From the NCBI RefSeq assembly GCF_964355755.1, contig NC_092672.1, positions 34,902,501 through 34,966,500 on the forward strand: 64,000 nucleotides of DNA, given 5' to 3'. A program made the position numbers and the translations under genes. Shown piece by piece: positions 43,916 to 57,500 of this stretch. Source of the DNA: Antedon mediterranea. Its lineage: Eukaryota > Echinodermata > Crinoidea > Comatulida > Antedonidae. Each line of letters opens with the position of its first letter. Within the stretch, counting starts at the first letter, position 1. Under the pieces are notes generated by a model, which did not search any database, had not been told where the DNA came from, and worked only from the letters and a program-made list of their open reading frames with translations.

Positions 43916-45585
43916 TTAACACTGTGACGATCGTAATTCCTTATGTAAAACAGGCTTTCCCCGAGGTGAACGAACTGTTCTAAAAGGCACGCCATTTATC
44001 TTTGCACTTCCGTTCAATGGATTCGTGCTCATTGAATAATTAGATGAGCTTTGTCTCGATTGTCCACTTGTAGCACTGTGATTACTACAAGTTGGTGAGG
44101 GCGCACTAGGAGCGCTTGAGTTACCCGAGCATGTGGAGTCGACGCTACCTCTCCTGTTCGCTACATTCATTGGTGGTACATGGATGACGCTTGGAATGGA
44201 TGACGTGGAAGAATATATACTGCTGTTAGTACTTTGTGAGCTTCCAGGACGGTTTAGATAATAGTTTGGTGGAGATGTCGGCCCACTGGATCCTTTCCTA
44301 GGTGATGAGACATTAGAGTTATTCCTGTTGATGGCTTCTTTGTAGTTTGGAGGTGATTTATATTGGAGTGGACTTTCACCAGATCCATTTGGTGGATTCG
44401 GCTTGATATATGGTGCCATAGGCTTTGATTTCAAAGCAACATTTCCTTTGCTGCTGTCAATCTTCTTGCTATTCTCCAGTTTTTTCTGTACTTTCTGCTT
44501 AGTATTCAATTTGTTGATCTTATTTACGGAATGGTTAGAGCTTAGCGATGTTTTTGATGTACTTTCTCCCAAGTCAACGTACTCAACATCACTTACTCGC
44601 GACTCAGAAATGCTTTTTAACGACTCACTAGCCTTTGCTGAAAAACTTGTTTCAATTTCGGCGGTCACAGACTCATGAGAATGTTTTTTAGACCTGGTTC
44701 CCATGTGCTGCATGACATCAACAGCATGCATATGTGGCATCGTATCCTTCAATATTTTCATCACAAATGAGTCACTTTCGCTGGAGGATGATGATCTTGA
44801 TCCTTTTCTACGTGGACTTGAAGTGCTCATGACACCGTCTCCAGATCCACGCACCTTTGTACTTCTAAGACTTGGTTCATCTTCTATAAACCTGTGGCCA
44901 GCACTACCGATAGGGCTTTGTCTGGTAACGGGTTGTTTGTTCCTTGCTGGTGATGACTGCTTTAAGGTATGCAAATCCTCATCGCTCTGAAATCCAAGAT
45001 TAACATTTCCAATGATATTCTTTGAAGACTTGCCGTTTGAAAGAAGCGATTCCTTAGAAGAGTAAGGCGATCTCACTGGTAGAACATCCAAAGTTCCATT
45101 TCTACTAAACTTTCCAACGGACACTTGTGAACTGTTCTCATCAACGTCGTACAACAATGATGCAATGTTTGGCGCCACCGTCGGAACATTAGGAGTCTTC
45201 CTTAACCCTTCATATGAAAGATTATTTTCAGACTTGATCGATTTTGCCGGCAGTTTAGTAACTGGAGTTGTGATTGGTGCCAATGGAGTGTTACGATTTG
45301 CTTTTAGTGGCATTCTGTTGTACAAGCCTGCACTCAATGGCGTGGATGTTTTAATCGGCAGTCTCCGTTTTGCCTTCAAACTCTTGACGGTACGTTCAAC
45401 GGCAGGTTTGCGAGGCATCGGTGGCGTTCCAGTGATGGAGTGACTGGAAATGATGGACTGTCCGGACATGGCACCTATAGATCTTCCAGATAATCCTGAC
45501 ATCGATGTGCCTGAATGTGAAGAACCAATACTTTCCATCGATGATGATCTTTCTAGTGGCAGAGAGGTAGGAGCAGCAGCTGGAT
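43916..45585 (-). CDS. TTC28: TTC28 last exon: disordered Ser-rich C-terminal tail
   Basis: 556 codons including the stop. After the split Asp codon it reads PAAAPTSLPLERSSSMESIG and continues as low-complexity Ser, Pro, Asn and Lys-rich sequence without domains, ending KELRSSQC. The acceptor is TTTTTTTTGCAG at about 45590-45586; reading upstream of it (to 45631) is intron. Tails of vertebrate TTC28 are similarly disordered and poorly conserved. Confidence 0.88.
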
Positions 45586-48500
45586 CTGCAAAAAAAATAA
45601 AAAAAATAAATAAAATGAAAATTACAAACATCTACAATTTAGGTAATAACAGGTAATTCTTAATAGTGCATATGTTGTCATATTTTATCGCAGATATATA
45701 ATTAAGAAACAGTGATTAAAAATAAAATGAAATTGATTGAAAAACGCTGTCAATACGCTGTACATGAAGTTGTATAAGATTAAGACAAACACACCAACCA
45801 TATTTTGCTTTTGACAATATAAAAGAACAAAAAAGTGTAAAAAAAAAGTGTAAACAAAGTTATAATAATATTCAAACTATACAGATGTAAGAGTACCGTT
45901 AATAATTTAAAAATAATTGTAGAATAAAATACTGTATAAATTATTTTGAAAAATGAAAAAAAAAAGGGATGGGAGAATTTGAAATACCAATTATGGTAAA
46001 AAATACAGATTGAAAGTCAACTAGATTGAAATTGAATCTTAGTACCGTCGAAATTAAGAATCCATGTTTTTGTCATACAAACCTTTCACAAAAATTTATT
46101 TCAGATGAATTCTAATGTTTGCATATCTTTTGCAAATATTGAATGTTTATCTGAAATCGGAATAAGTAACCTGGGTGAAATGCTAAATTGTTACATGCTG
46201 ATACTAACCTGGGAAAGTGAAGGCTGACTTTAAGCTCTGTCTACACTATCAACGAGTTTGACAAAAAAAGTAGTTCCAAATATGGTAGTGACATACCAAA
46301 TAAATGGTAGTGACATACCAAATATGGTAGTGATATGACATCATTATGTCCATATATGGGCACATCACATTTTTTGTCAAACTAGTTTGATAGTGTAGAC
46401 AGAGCTTTACTCTTTCCTGGCTAACATGTTATATCTATTTTTAGTAATGTTTGATGTTTAGTGATAATAGGAAATTAAATTTGCAAATTTTCACCCTGTT
46501 GGTGCTGTAGGCCTACCTGGGCTTAAATCTGAGCCTAGCCATCAGGGCAAGCTTGGTGGTCTAGAGGTATGAACACCAGGCTAGTGCTCTGGAAGTCATG
46601 GGTTCGCACCTGAGAATTACTCATTTTTAATATGTACTTGGTAATACAAATTATGTCAGAAAAGGAGTGAATTTAAAAAAAAAAAATTCTTGTTTTATAA
46701 ATAAACCAAGCGATGTGGTACTTACCAAATATTGCAAGCAAAGACTGAAGTATGTAATTAAGCATTCGCCGACTAACTTGCTTGCCAGTGATCAACAAAA
46801 CCTCTTCCTTCCCCACATCAATCAAATCAAACCCTACAACATCAAAATAAACAATGTTGGAAAATATATATGTGGGTCATAAGGTTTGTTGACCTCATTT
46901 TAAATTTCTAATTTTCCGTTTCAAATTTCAATCGATATAGTTGTGTTTTCAGTAAGTCAGAATTGGCTGGCTTTATATATAAATCTTTTAGATATTTCTC
47001 TTTTATAAAACGTTAATTATTCTAATAGTTTACTATACTCATATGCTTGAAATCCAGTTTCAATTCTAAATGAAATATATTCACTCGAAATTGAATATTA
47101 TAACATATATATTTAATGGGACACATTCAATTTAGAATACCCAAAGGTATCGCATAATCCCCACAGCACGTAGGTAATTAATACCGTCACTTAAAATAAA
47201 ACGTACCGAGAGATGCAAGCAGTTCGTGACATCCAGGCGTTCTCCACAGCTTTGTGTTGATGGGAACTTGAATGCCAACTTCACGCCCTTCTTTATCACG
47301 GGAATAGTTTTCTAACACTTGTCGGATCTGTGTTGAAATTACATTATATCAATTTAATACGAGAGGGTAAAGGACACAAGAAAAATTCTCTGTGTTGTTT
47401 GGGATTGAAAACTGCATTTATAGATATATAAAAATGTATATATAAAAAGAACACTGTTTATGAACATGATTATATTGATACATCCTAATTAGATTATGAT
47501 AAAATCTTTAGAGTATTTAAAATTTATTAGCAAAGACAACTTAAACACAGGTGTCTCTGTCTCATGGCCCAACTAATATATTTTATCATATATTTATTTG
47601 CCTCGCAAGCTCTGTCTGCACTACAGAAAGTTTGACAAAAAAAGTGTGATGTGCCCAAATATTAATAGTAGTAATATGACATAATGTCCATATACGGGCA
47701 CATCACATGTTTTGTCACATAGACTTTGCTAGTGTAGACAGAGCTTTATAAAAATATAAAATACAGTTCAGAAATTATGTTCTGTTGATTACTGTATGTT
47801 TTGGTATTGTACACAGGTTATGAAATAACAAAATCACAAAGGACAGCTCATACAATGGAAAAGAGGAAAATATAAATATTAAAATATTCTTTTCATTTGA
47901 ACAGGTTCGTGTAAAGTAATAACTAAAATTTAATTAGGTATTTTTATATAATATAATCTTCAACAGGCTTATTATACAGTATATAAAAAACACATTATTC
48001 TTCCCGCTATGTGAACTATAAATGTTCCTGTGCTAAATGCATTTCATGTAAATATTGAACAGCAAATAGTTTTAAATTAATTTCTTCCTGTTTTTTATCA
48101 TCACATGATATTAAAACCATCTGTATTAAAGAAAACCACACAATTAAAAACCGTTGCAATGTGAAAAATACAAATCTAAATGATTCCTGATTTAAGTTAA
48201 ATTTCACTCAACATTCATTACAAACTTTGTGTTCAGCTGTGTGAATATTATAAAATAGAAATGCCTCTTAAATTAATGATTTCTTGTAATATAGCGTTTG
48301 TATTTGGCAGTCTGTAGTACCTACACACATTAAAATAATGAGTTTAATACTTTTTTTTTATTTGTCTCTATTTGTATCTTTTTATTGTAAATTTGGCAAC
48401 ACACAATCTTCTAAGAATGTTTGCCAGTGATTTAAAAGCAATGTTCAAATAAAATGTACAAATGACACAACTGCTGTTTCAGTCTTGAACCTTGTGTCAT

Positions 48501-51500
48501 TATTAAATGCATGTGATTGGTCAGATATTGTAATTTATCCAACTCCATGATTGTGGTAGATCAGAGGTTAGCAACTAGACAAGTGTTTCAATTTAAATCC
48601 ACAAATAAAGAATTTACCATTTGAATGATTTCATCAGCAGCGTCTGGGTGAACTAGAAGTTTAGACAGCGCCATTGTCGAGGTTGAAGATAACCCTAGGA
48701 AGAATAAAAAATAAGTTTGAATTTGATCATCAACAAAAAGTAAGAGCAAATATAAATGACAATTTGCCCTCCAAATTTGAAATTAGTTTTACATAATGCT
48801 TTTATATTTACTGTATTTTAGACATTCTCATTTTACACTGTCTAAAGCTCTGTCTACACTATAAAACTAGTTTGACAAAAAAAAAGTGTGATGTGCCCAA
48901 ACATGGTATTGATATGCCCAAATATGGTAGTGATATGCCCAAATATGGTATTGATGTGCCCAAATATGCTAGTGATGTGCCAAAATATGCTAGTGATGTG
49001 CCCAAATATGGTAGCGATATGCCCAAATATGGTAGTGATATGCCCAAATATGGTAGTGATATGACATCATCATGTCCATATATGGGCACATTACATAGTT
49101 TTATAGTGTAGACAGAGTTTAAGATTGAACAGTAGAAATATGCTGGGATTTTCCAATTAGAGGGCACAGTTGCAATGTGTTCACTCAGGTAAGCTATAGG
49201 CACGAGGTTAGTATTTGTACTGTACATATATACAGTAAGGTCTATATTTTAAAAACTAACCTAATAAGGCCTGTAAACTTGTACTGGCCTGTAGAAGTCT
49301 ATCTCCAGCATCAGACATTGGGAAAAAGACTGAGGGTGGCATGCCACTGGCTGGTTCTTCAAACCTGAATCCAACAGACTTGAGTAGTTCCTGCCATCCA
49401 ATCACTGGTCCAACCTTCCTGATGATACTCTGTTTTGTTGTGTACATTGGATTCTTGTGCCCACGATTTATTCTTTGTAAAGATTTCTCAATCTGTACGT
49501 CAAGAATAGAAAAAGTCATGTAAATCAACAACCCACTACAATTGACTTCTTTCTTTTGTTAAATTAGAAACTAAACATGAAGGTTCATCTGTTTTTTTTA
49601 TAAAGGAAATGACTTACCAAATGTAGAAGTACCCTCATAGATTCACGGCATTTTCCAGGAGTTGTCACAAGATCAGCCAGAGCATTACCAAACATTGTGC
49701 TCTTGTTACTGATCTTGATATCACTGCCAATGATCATAAAACCAGCCCAATTGGACGGATGTGTAAACTGCTTCGTCTCTTGCACCTTCTGCATTGCCTC
49801 GCTCATGGCACTGCTGACCTTAAGGCCACGTAACAATCCTTCATAAAGAGACCTCATAAAGATCTTAGTGGCAAGCTCTGGCACAGACCAGAGAGGAACA
49901 AGAACACACTGTGCTCCAGCTGCTAAGAAAGCTCTTGCTAGGCCAATTAATCCTTCTGCATTGATTTTTCCACTGCGTCCATAACTGCCATATGCACTTA
50001 GCACGACAAGCTTTGCAGATAGTTGAAGATCGAGAATGTCTGCGGCAGAAAGTAAGAACTCCGAAAGTGCCGGCATGTCAGCGTTACTTTCCATGTCACT
50101 ATCATCACTGTCGTTCAGGTCCATACGTTCAGGTAACATCTGTCCATTTCTAAAATAAACAAACATCTTGGCATTTAGAATTTTTAGTAGTAGTAGTTTT
50201 GTTTCACAATTCAAGTCTAAAATATCAAGAAGTCAAACTGAACAGCATGCACTAAATCTATTACAATCTGGTAAAGAATTTATAGTCTATTATTACTCTT
50301 TGAATTATTATATCATTTAAAAGATCCAAAGTGAAAACGAAAAAGGTAATTTAAATGATGATTGCGTTAGCACAAACATAGGCCGGAGTTTGGACGCTGA
50401 AAGCTTAGATTACCCGGCTTAACTTTTCAATACAAACCACACAATAAGAATCTCTTTTACAAATTATACTAAAGTTAAACTCTCTTCATCACAGAATAAT
50501 CTCAAGAATGTTACCCGTTGGTTTTAGCATTTTGCTCCTGTCCACCAGGAGATAGAACAAGCGCAGACAGCTTCCACGAGACATGTGTAGCTAAGTGGAT
50601 ACATTCTGCTCCCGATATTGCCTCTAGAATTGCCTCTTTAGTTGCAGATGATCCAATCAGTGGCTTCACTCCTACTTGCTCACACACTACCAAGGCTTCC
50701 TGTAACAGCCATGAAAATATGATATATATCTCAAAGACCTTGTATTGGTTTACAGTAGAACTCCTATTAAGGGGACACCTCCGAGAGCCGATTAAGGGTT
50801 TCTTTGAATAAGGGTTGATCATAGTGTTAAAACATATATTGTCACTCTTTGTTTAACATGGTATTGTCCCCGCAATAGGAGTATCACAAGGAAGTGAAGG
50901 GACTGAATTAGTTATCTGCCATTAACAATCAGCAACATGCTACATTTAAATTGTTGTCACTTTGTACTCAGTCACTTAAGTGTGTTTAAAGAATCTTGAT
51001 AAAAATAAATCTACTAACCTGTTCAGCATTTGGAAGTACCCCCCATCCCCATCTATCTGTAACATTTTGAGGCAGCATAGGGTTAGCAACAACCAAAGCT
51101 GGGCTTGTGTGGTTAGTTGTTGTACCTCTTGCATTGGGCTTTGAGCAAAGTGATCGGAGAGACGGTATGACGCGTAGATTGAATCGTTGGTATAAACAAT
51201 GACTTGGAGAACTGCCCTTTAGGACAGCAAATGGTACAAGATGAAGATCACCTGAAACAGATATATTTCGTAATAAATAACTTAAATGTTACTATGAACT
51301 TAATATTGTATTGCTTTCATTAATATTGCCAACTTCATACAATTCATCTCATAATACATTTCTTTTATCAAAACTTAACATCATTGTCCATACTAAGCTC
51401 ACGTCCACACTGAATATAATGTACGATTCCAAAGATCTTTATATTGATAAAGTACGTTAAATATACAGTACCTTCTAGAACAAGCACCAAGTCTGACGGT

Positions 51501-54500
51501 CCACCTTCTTCTCTTTGTGAATCCATTAAAGCCTCATTCATTGGACCAATAAGGATGTCGTAGAGTACCCTTAAAGGAGGTCGACCAGACCAAGACCTCT
51601 TTTTTGACTGAGCAACCACTGTTCCATTGATACCAAGACTACCACTAAAATGTGACATCATACTGCTGATGCTGCGATTACTGCTACGATTCACCATCCG
51701 CAAGAACGCAACTTTATCTCCGTCGACAGAGATCTTGCCACTGAGTTCATCCAGATGCTGCTGGAGAAGATCGTCTGCCTCGCTCTCTGTTTCACTGGTG
51801 ATGTCACCTGTTCTGTTCTGGTTCCCTGGACAATCAACACCAAGGGCTTCTCTTGCGTGCATTATGTAATGATCAAAGTTGGTGGTTGTGGTGAGGTCAA
51901 TGGTAGTGTTTACTGGCATCACTTCACCATCGGCTGCATCACCTATATTGTCCAGCTCAAGATCATTCACATTGCAGTTGTGGAATTTTACAATACCTAA
52001 AATTATCGAAAATGTCAATGATGTTGAAAAAAATACAGAAATAACAATAGTACCATACAAAACTAAGCACATTCATTTTTTAAATAGCAATTAAAAATTC
52101 TTAATCTGAATTTTAGAATTAAAACAAGAAGGCAAAATTAATCCACATTGCATTTACAATGTAAACAAAAATGTTACACTTTTAATGGAAACTTGATCTA
52201 TCGCAAATCAATCTTCAATCCAAAAATACTAGACAATAAAAAAAATCAAATCTTTGCACATTACAGGGGCAAAAGGCTACATAAAACAGGAACAAATCAT
52301 TGATAAACTACTGTACTCAACTCTGAACATGCTTACCTTTGTTTGGTGTTATGAGCCAACTATACAAGTGTCCAGCTGCTATGGAGTAATACAAGACAGC
52401 TGATTCCTGTTGATTTACTGCATCCAATATCTGATCTTTAGTCAATGGAGTAGTGTCTGTTACCTCTGTACTATCCATCTGTCGCTCTAGAAGAAGGTCA
52501 ATGAAGGCCCGCGTTTTACCACGTTCCGCAACTACAAGAGCTTCGTCTGTACGTTTTAACTCAACTAGAACTTTCTGTAAGGCTTGGTAGCAAGCACTCT
52601 GAGTGTCAAATAATGAGATTTTATACTCGCTGCCATTTTGAATCTCACGTCGTAAGCCTTCAAAGATGTCAGCAGCGCGATAAAGCTGATGTTGTGCTTC
52701 TTCAAGTTCTTTGTTGGACCATAGAGCTAAGCCGAGTCGATGTCTGATCTTAGCTTCATCTTCTTTACGTCCCAATTGATCAGCAATCTGTAGACCTTGT
52801 TGGAGGTACGTTACAGCCTTTTCGTAATCACCTAGTGCATGGTGTATTCGTCCAAGACTACTGTAAGCCAAGCACTTGGCAACATGATCATTGACCTGAG
52901 CAGCAATACTTAGATGCTGTTCTTGATACATCACCGCCTTCTGGTAATTCCCAAGCGATTCATTTGTTACTCCAAGATTTCCAAATGCTCGACCTTGGCA
53001 AGCTAAATTATGGGTCTGTTCCGCAATCTCAAGATCAATCTGATGGAAATCAATGGCTTTTTCAAATTCACCCATTTGTTGGTAGATTCCTCCAAGACCA
53101 CAAGCTGCATCAGCTTCTGCGGATTTATCTTTTGTATCCTTTGCCAACTGTAACTGATGTTCTAAACAGGAGATAGCTTGTTCGAAGTTCCCCATTAAAC
53201 TATGCAAGAACCCAAGCTCACCATAAGCACTGCCTTTAGCAGTGCCATTCTCCAGCTCATGAGCAACCATTAGTCTTTTCTCAAAACAGAAAAGCGCTTG
53301 CTGAAGGTTGCCGACCGTTCTATGGATGGTACCAAGTCCTAGATATGCTTTATCCTGTTCCGCTGCGTTATTTGTCTTCTGCGCAATCACAAGATACTTA
53401 TCATAATTAATGACAGCTTCGTCGTAATCTCCTAAAGATTCGTAACATTCGGCCATATTTCCGTAAGCTCGACCACGATCACCGAGCGCTGTGTTACCGA
53501 CAACGTGTTGGAGCGTGTTTAATTGTTCTTCAAAATATCCCAAAGCTTCGTCAAATTGATTCATATTCATCTTTGTGATTCCAAGATTGCCATACGCTTG
53601 AGCTTGTATGGCATGATCGTGAAGGTCTTGACCACGTTCTAATTGTTCTCTATAGCATTTAAAAGCATTTGAGAATTTGCAAAGTAACATATACACTGCA
53701 CCTAAATGACCCTGTGCTTTACATTCACCTTTGACATCTCCAATCTCTTGGTAAATTGTCAATTCTTGCGTGTGGAAACTCAAACTCTTATCATACTTTC
53801 TGAGTTTTCTGTTAGCACCTCCTAATGCTCCATACGCATTTCCTTCGAGTGTTCTGTTTTTAACCTGTTTTGCCAAAATCAACTGTTGCTCAAAAAATTT
53901 AATAGCACCAGTTGTGTCCGACTGTGCCATACAGATATCTCCAAGATTTCCCAAGGCACGAAACTTTCCAGTAGCATTTTTCAGAAGATGTGCAATTGTT
54001 AAAAAATATTTTTGACACTCTGTTGCTTCATCAAAGTTTCTCAAAGTCCTGTACGCTAACCCTAGATTACAGTATGCACGACCCATACTTATTTTATTAT
54101 GCAATTCTTTCGCGATATCTAAGTCTTTTTCATAGTATTGGACGGCTTCTTTATAATCTCCCATTGAGTAATGAGAATATCCTAAGTTATGGCAGGCTTT
54201 ACCTTCACCACTGTAATCTTTCAATTTCTTACACACTTTAAGGTATTGTTCGTAAAATGGAATGGCGTGAGTAAACTCCCCACGTGAACAATGGTAGTTC
54301 CCTAGGTTGCTTAATGCTCTTCCAATGCTCGGTTCATCTTTGAGTTTTTGAGCAAGACTCCAATGCAAATGATAATGTTCTAAAGCTTTCTCGTGCATTC
54401 CAAGCGATTGATACGCCACCGCTAAGTTACCATGAGTGCAAGCCGCTGCACCAAGGTCATTGACCTCTTTCGAGATAGCCAACTCTTGTTTATGATATTT

Positions 54501-57500
54501 GACAGCTTGTTCGAACTGTCCGAGAGAACTGTATGCATTTCCCATGTTTCCAAATGCTCTGCCCATACCAGCTCTATCATTAAGCTCTGACGCAATCGTT
54601 AAATGTGCTTTATGAAGTTTTAAAGCATTTTCATAATTACTCTGCTGTTGATTAATAATACCAAGATTTGAACATGCTCTACCTTCCATAGTTTTATCCT
54701 TCGTACTCAAGGCAATGTTTAACTGCTGTTCGTGACACTCCTTAGCCCTGGAATAATCTCCCAGGCATCTTGAAGCATGGCCTAGCCCAGCATAAGCCCT
54801 CGCTTCTATAGTCCTATCTTTCAGTTCTTTTGCGATTACCAAAACATTATTATGAAATTGCATCGCTCGTGAAAAATCACGATTAAAATGATACGCACTA
54901 CCTAGGTTACTATACGCCCTCGCTTCCTCACTTTTGTTTTCAAGTGTTCTCGCAATCTCAAGGTGTTTTTGATGACATTCTAGAGCATTTTCAAAATCTG
55001 AGAGTGCCAGGTAAACAGCACCAACTGCACCCGTTTCCCGTGCCTCAAATTGTTTGTCGTTTAATTGCTGTGTTAACATAACACATTGTTTGTGACTTGA
55101 TAACGCATTTGGGTAATCTCCTATTGATGTGTAAACATGACCTGTGGAAAAAAAAAGATGATAATTAAGGCCTTGTTCAGACCTATATGAAGTTATAGCA
55201 GTCTGAACAGTTAGGGATTGGAGTATGATGCATCATACGATGCTTGTAGTGTATTAGTGGGGAAAAAAGATAATTAGTTATAGCATTTTAGCCACAACAT
55301 TTTCACATAGTTTTGTAGGTTAAAGTATCCTAATGTTTTTTAGAGTATTTCATTCTCCATTTAAATATTGAAAACAAAGTTTCAATGTCTTTGTACACGA
55401 ACTATCAGTAAATAAACTCTTTCTTCTAAAGTAAATACCTAAACTACTTAATCCTAAAGCTGCTACAGTCCGGTCTTTCAGCTTCATCGCTAGCACCAAT
55501 TGGAATCGGTGGTGCGTCAGTGCATCCTTGAAGTTACGTATTGAAAAATAAGCAGAACCAAGGTTGCCATGGGCTCGGCATTCTCCCTCTTGATCTCCTG
55601 AAAGACGGAAAACAAAATTAATATGCCATTTTAATGCAATTTATCAGTTATCCATAAAAAAAAGGTATTTACCTGAAAAACTGTAATTTAAAATTTAAAA
55701 ATGGTCAAAATGGCTGCCAGCCAATGGGTTTTTAGTTGAATGTAACCATTTTTTAAGTGATTTTTTTGTGAAAACATTATTTTGTTTTTTTTTCTATGGA
55801 AGTGATTAACTTTATTAAAACTAAAACATAAAATAGTCAAAGTCTGATTTAATTAATCTTCATTTTTCATGTTTTTTATCTTTCACTAAAACTGTTTGTT
55901 ACTATTTAAAATTGTTATTTGCTCTATTATAGCAAATATTATAGATTTAATTATAGTAAAAATAGACAGCCACACTACAACTGTTCCGTTAACACCTTTA
56001 CCTTGACTTAATATAATTGATTTAACTATCCTAATCAAATAAAAAACTAAAAAATCTAAGTAGTAAAAAAAATAAGGTGTTCATAATTCAATCAGTTCCA
56101 GGTAAAATTAAAAATAATTAATTTGATTTGATAATTTAAAGCCTGTATGTAAACAATTACTTGGAACTCGTGGCATTGATCAAATTTTATTTTCACAATC
56201 AAATTACAAAATTGACCATACAGGAAATTTGCCAACTGGACTCAAGGGAACTTTTTATTATTGATTGAAATATTGATTAAAATATTGATTGAAATATTGA
56301 TTGAAATATTGATTGAAATATTGATTGAAATATTGATTTATTCTATTCTATTCAATAGATTTTAAAATCGTTTTAGGCATTTATTTCTAATCTAAAAAAA
56401 AGGTAAAAAATCAGTTTATTTATTGTCATCAAATCAAACTTTTTGAAAAATAAACCCTGTTTTCATATATTGAACAAGACCTGCCAAAAACCCCTACTAC
56501 TTAAACTATGGTAAATGTAAACCTTTCTGTATACAGGGGGAATGGAGTCATTTTTTTGCAGTTGATGTTCAGATGGGACCAAGATGAGGCTAGTAAACAA
56601 CAACATTTAGGTGTGTGTGACTAATAATTTTTCTTTTTTTTACCACAAATGTACTGTAAATAAAATTTGTTCTTAAAATCTTTTGTCATGTTTCAAGAAT
56701 AACCACATCAATCTTTCAAATCTATCCCTTTTCTTTAGGTCAATGTCTTTGTCAAATTGTACAAGGGTTTACTACAGGTCACTCAAGGTCATTTCAAAGA
56801 TAAAATGCAGCCTAGGCTCATTATTGTTTTCTGGAATTGTTGGAATGTTGTTGTTGATTAATATGACAGACACTCAGGAGAGGGTGAAAACAGGAGCAAG
56901 CAAGGTGTATGTTAATGGTTAGAAACCAGGACATGGTCATTTGAACCATTTAAAGGGGAATTGTGATTTTAATATTTCTTATTAAAGATGTATTGTCACT
57001 CTCAAAAAATAATAATTGAAAAAAAAAATTATTTACCCAAAAAAAATTTAAAAGCCAAAATATTTAAATTGGTCGCCAGCCAATGGGTTTTTTTTGTTGA
57101 ATCTGACCATTTATTTTGTCATTTTATAATGAGAAAACATTTTTTTTGCCGTTTTTTTTCTTTGTACGGAAGTGAATAACTTTATTAAAACTAGAAAAAT
57201 TAAACCTATTCAAATTATGATAATAATTAATTTTTCATGTGTTTTTTTTTTCATCTTTAATAACCATTTCAATCACATTGATAACGACTTATTGTCCAAC
57301 AGAATTTCTGCTTCAACACTGTTAAGTGTTAGAAAGTAATGTAATAATCAATAAATATAATAAATAATGTTTAACTATGGAGTTGCCCTTTAAGATGGGT
57401 CATCAAGAAACTATGAGGAAAGTGTAGTTAGTAATTTGTGATATTTTTAGATTTGTTTATAGTCATAAACTACCACTAATTGATTTAATACTAAGAACAC

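Noticed and set aside
44403-45656. Plus-strand ORFs opposite the last TTC28 exon
   Set aside because: Antisense shadows of a long coding exon; no independent homology.
46555-46611. Functional tRNA gene
   Set aside because: A and B boxes are present but no full cloverleaf or acceptor stem pairs; better read as a SINE head.
48859-49227. Repetitive ORFs on both strands (LPYLGIS and DMPKYGS types)
   Set aside because: They translate the 21-bp expansion inside a MITE.
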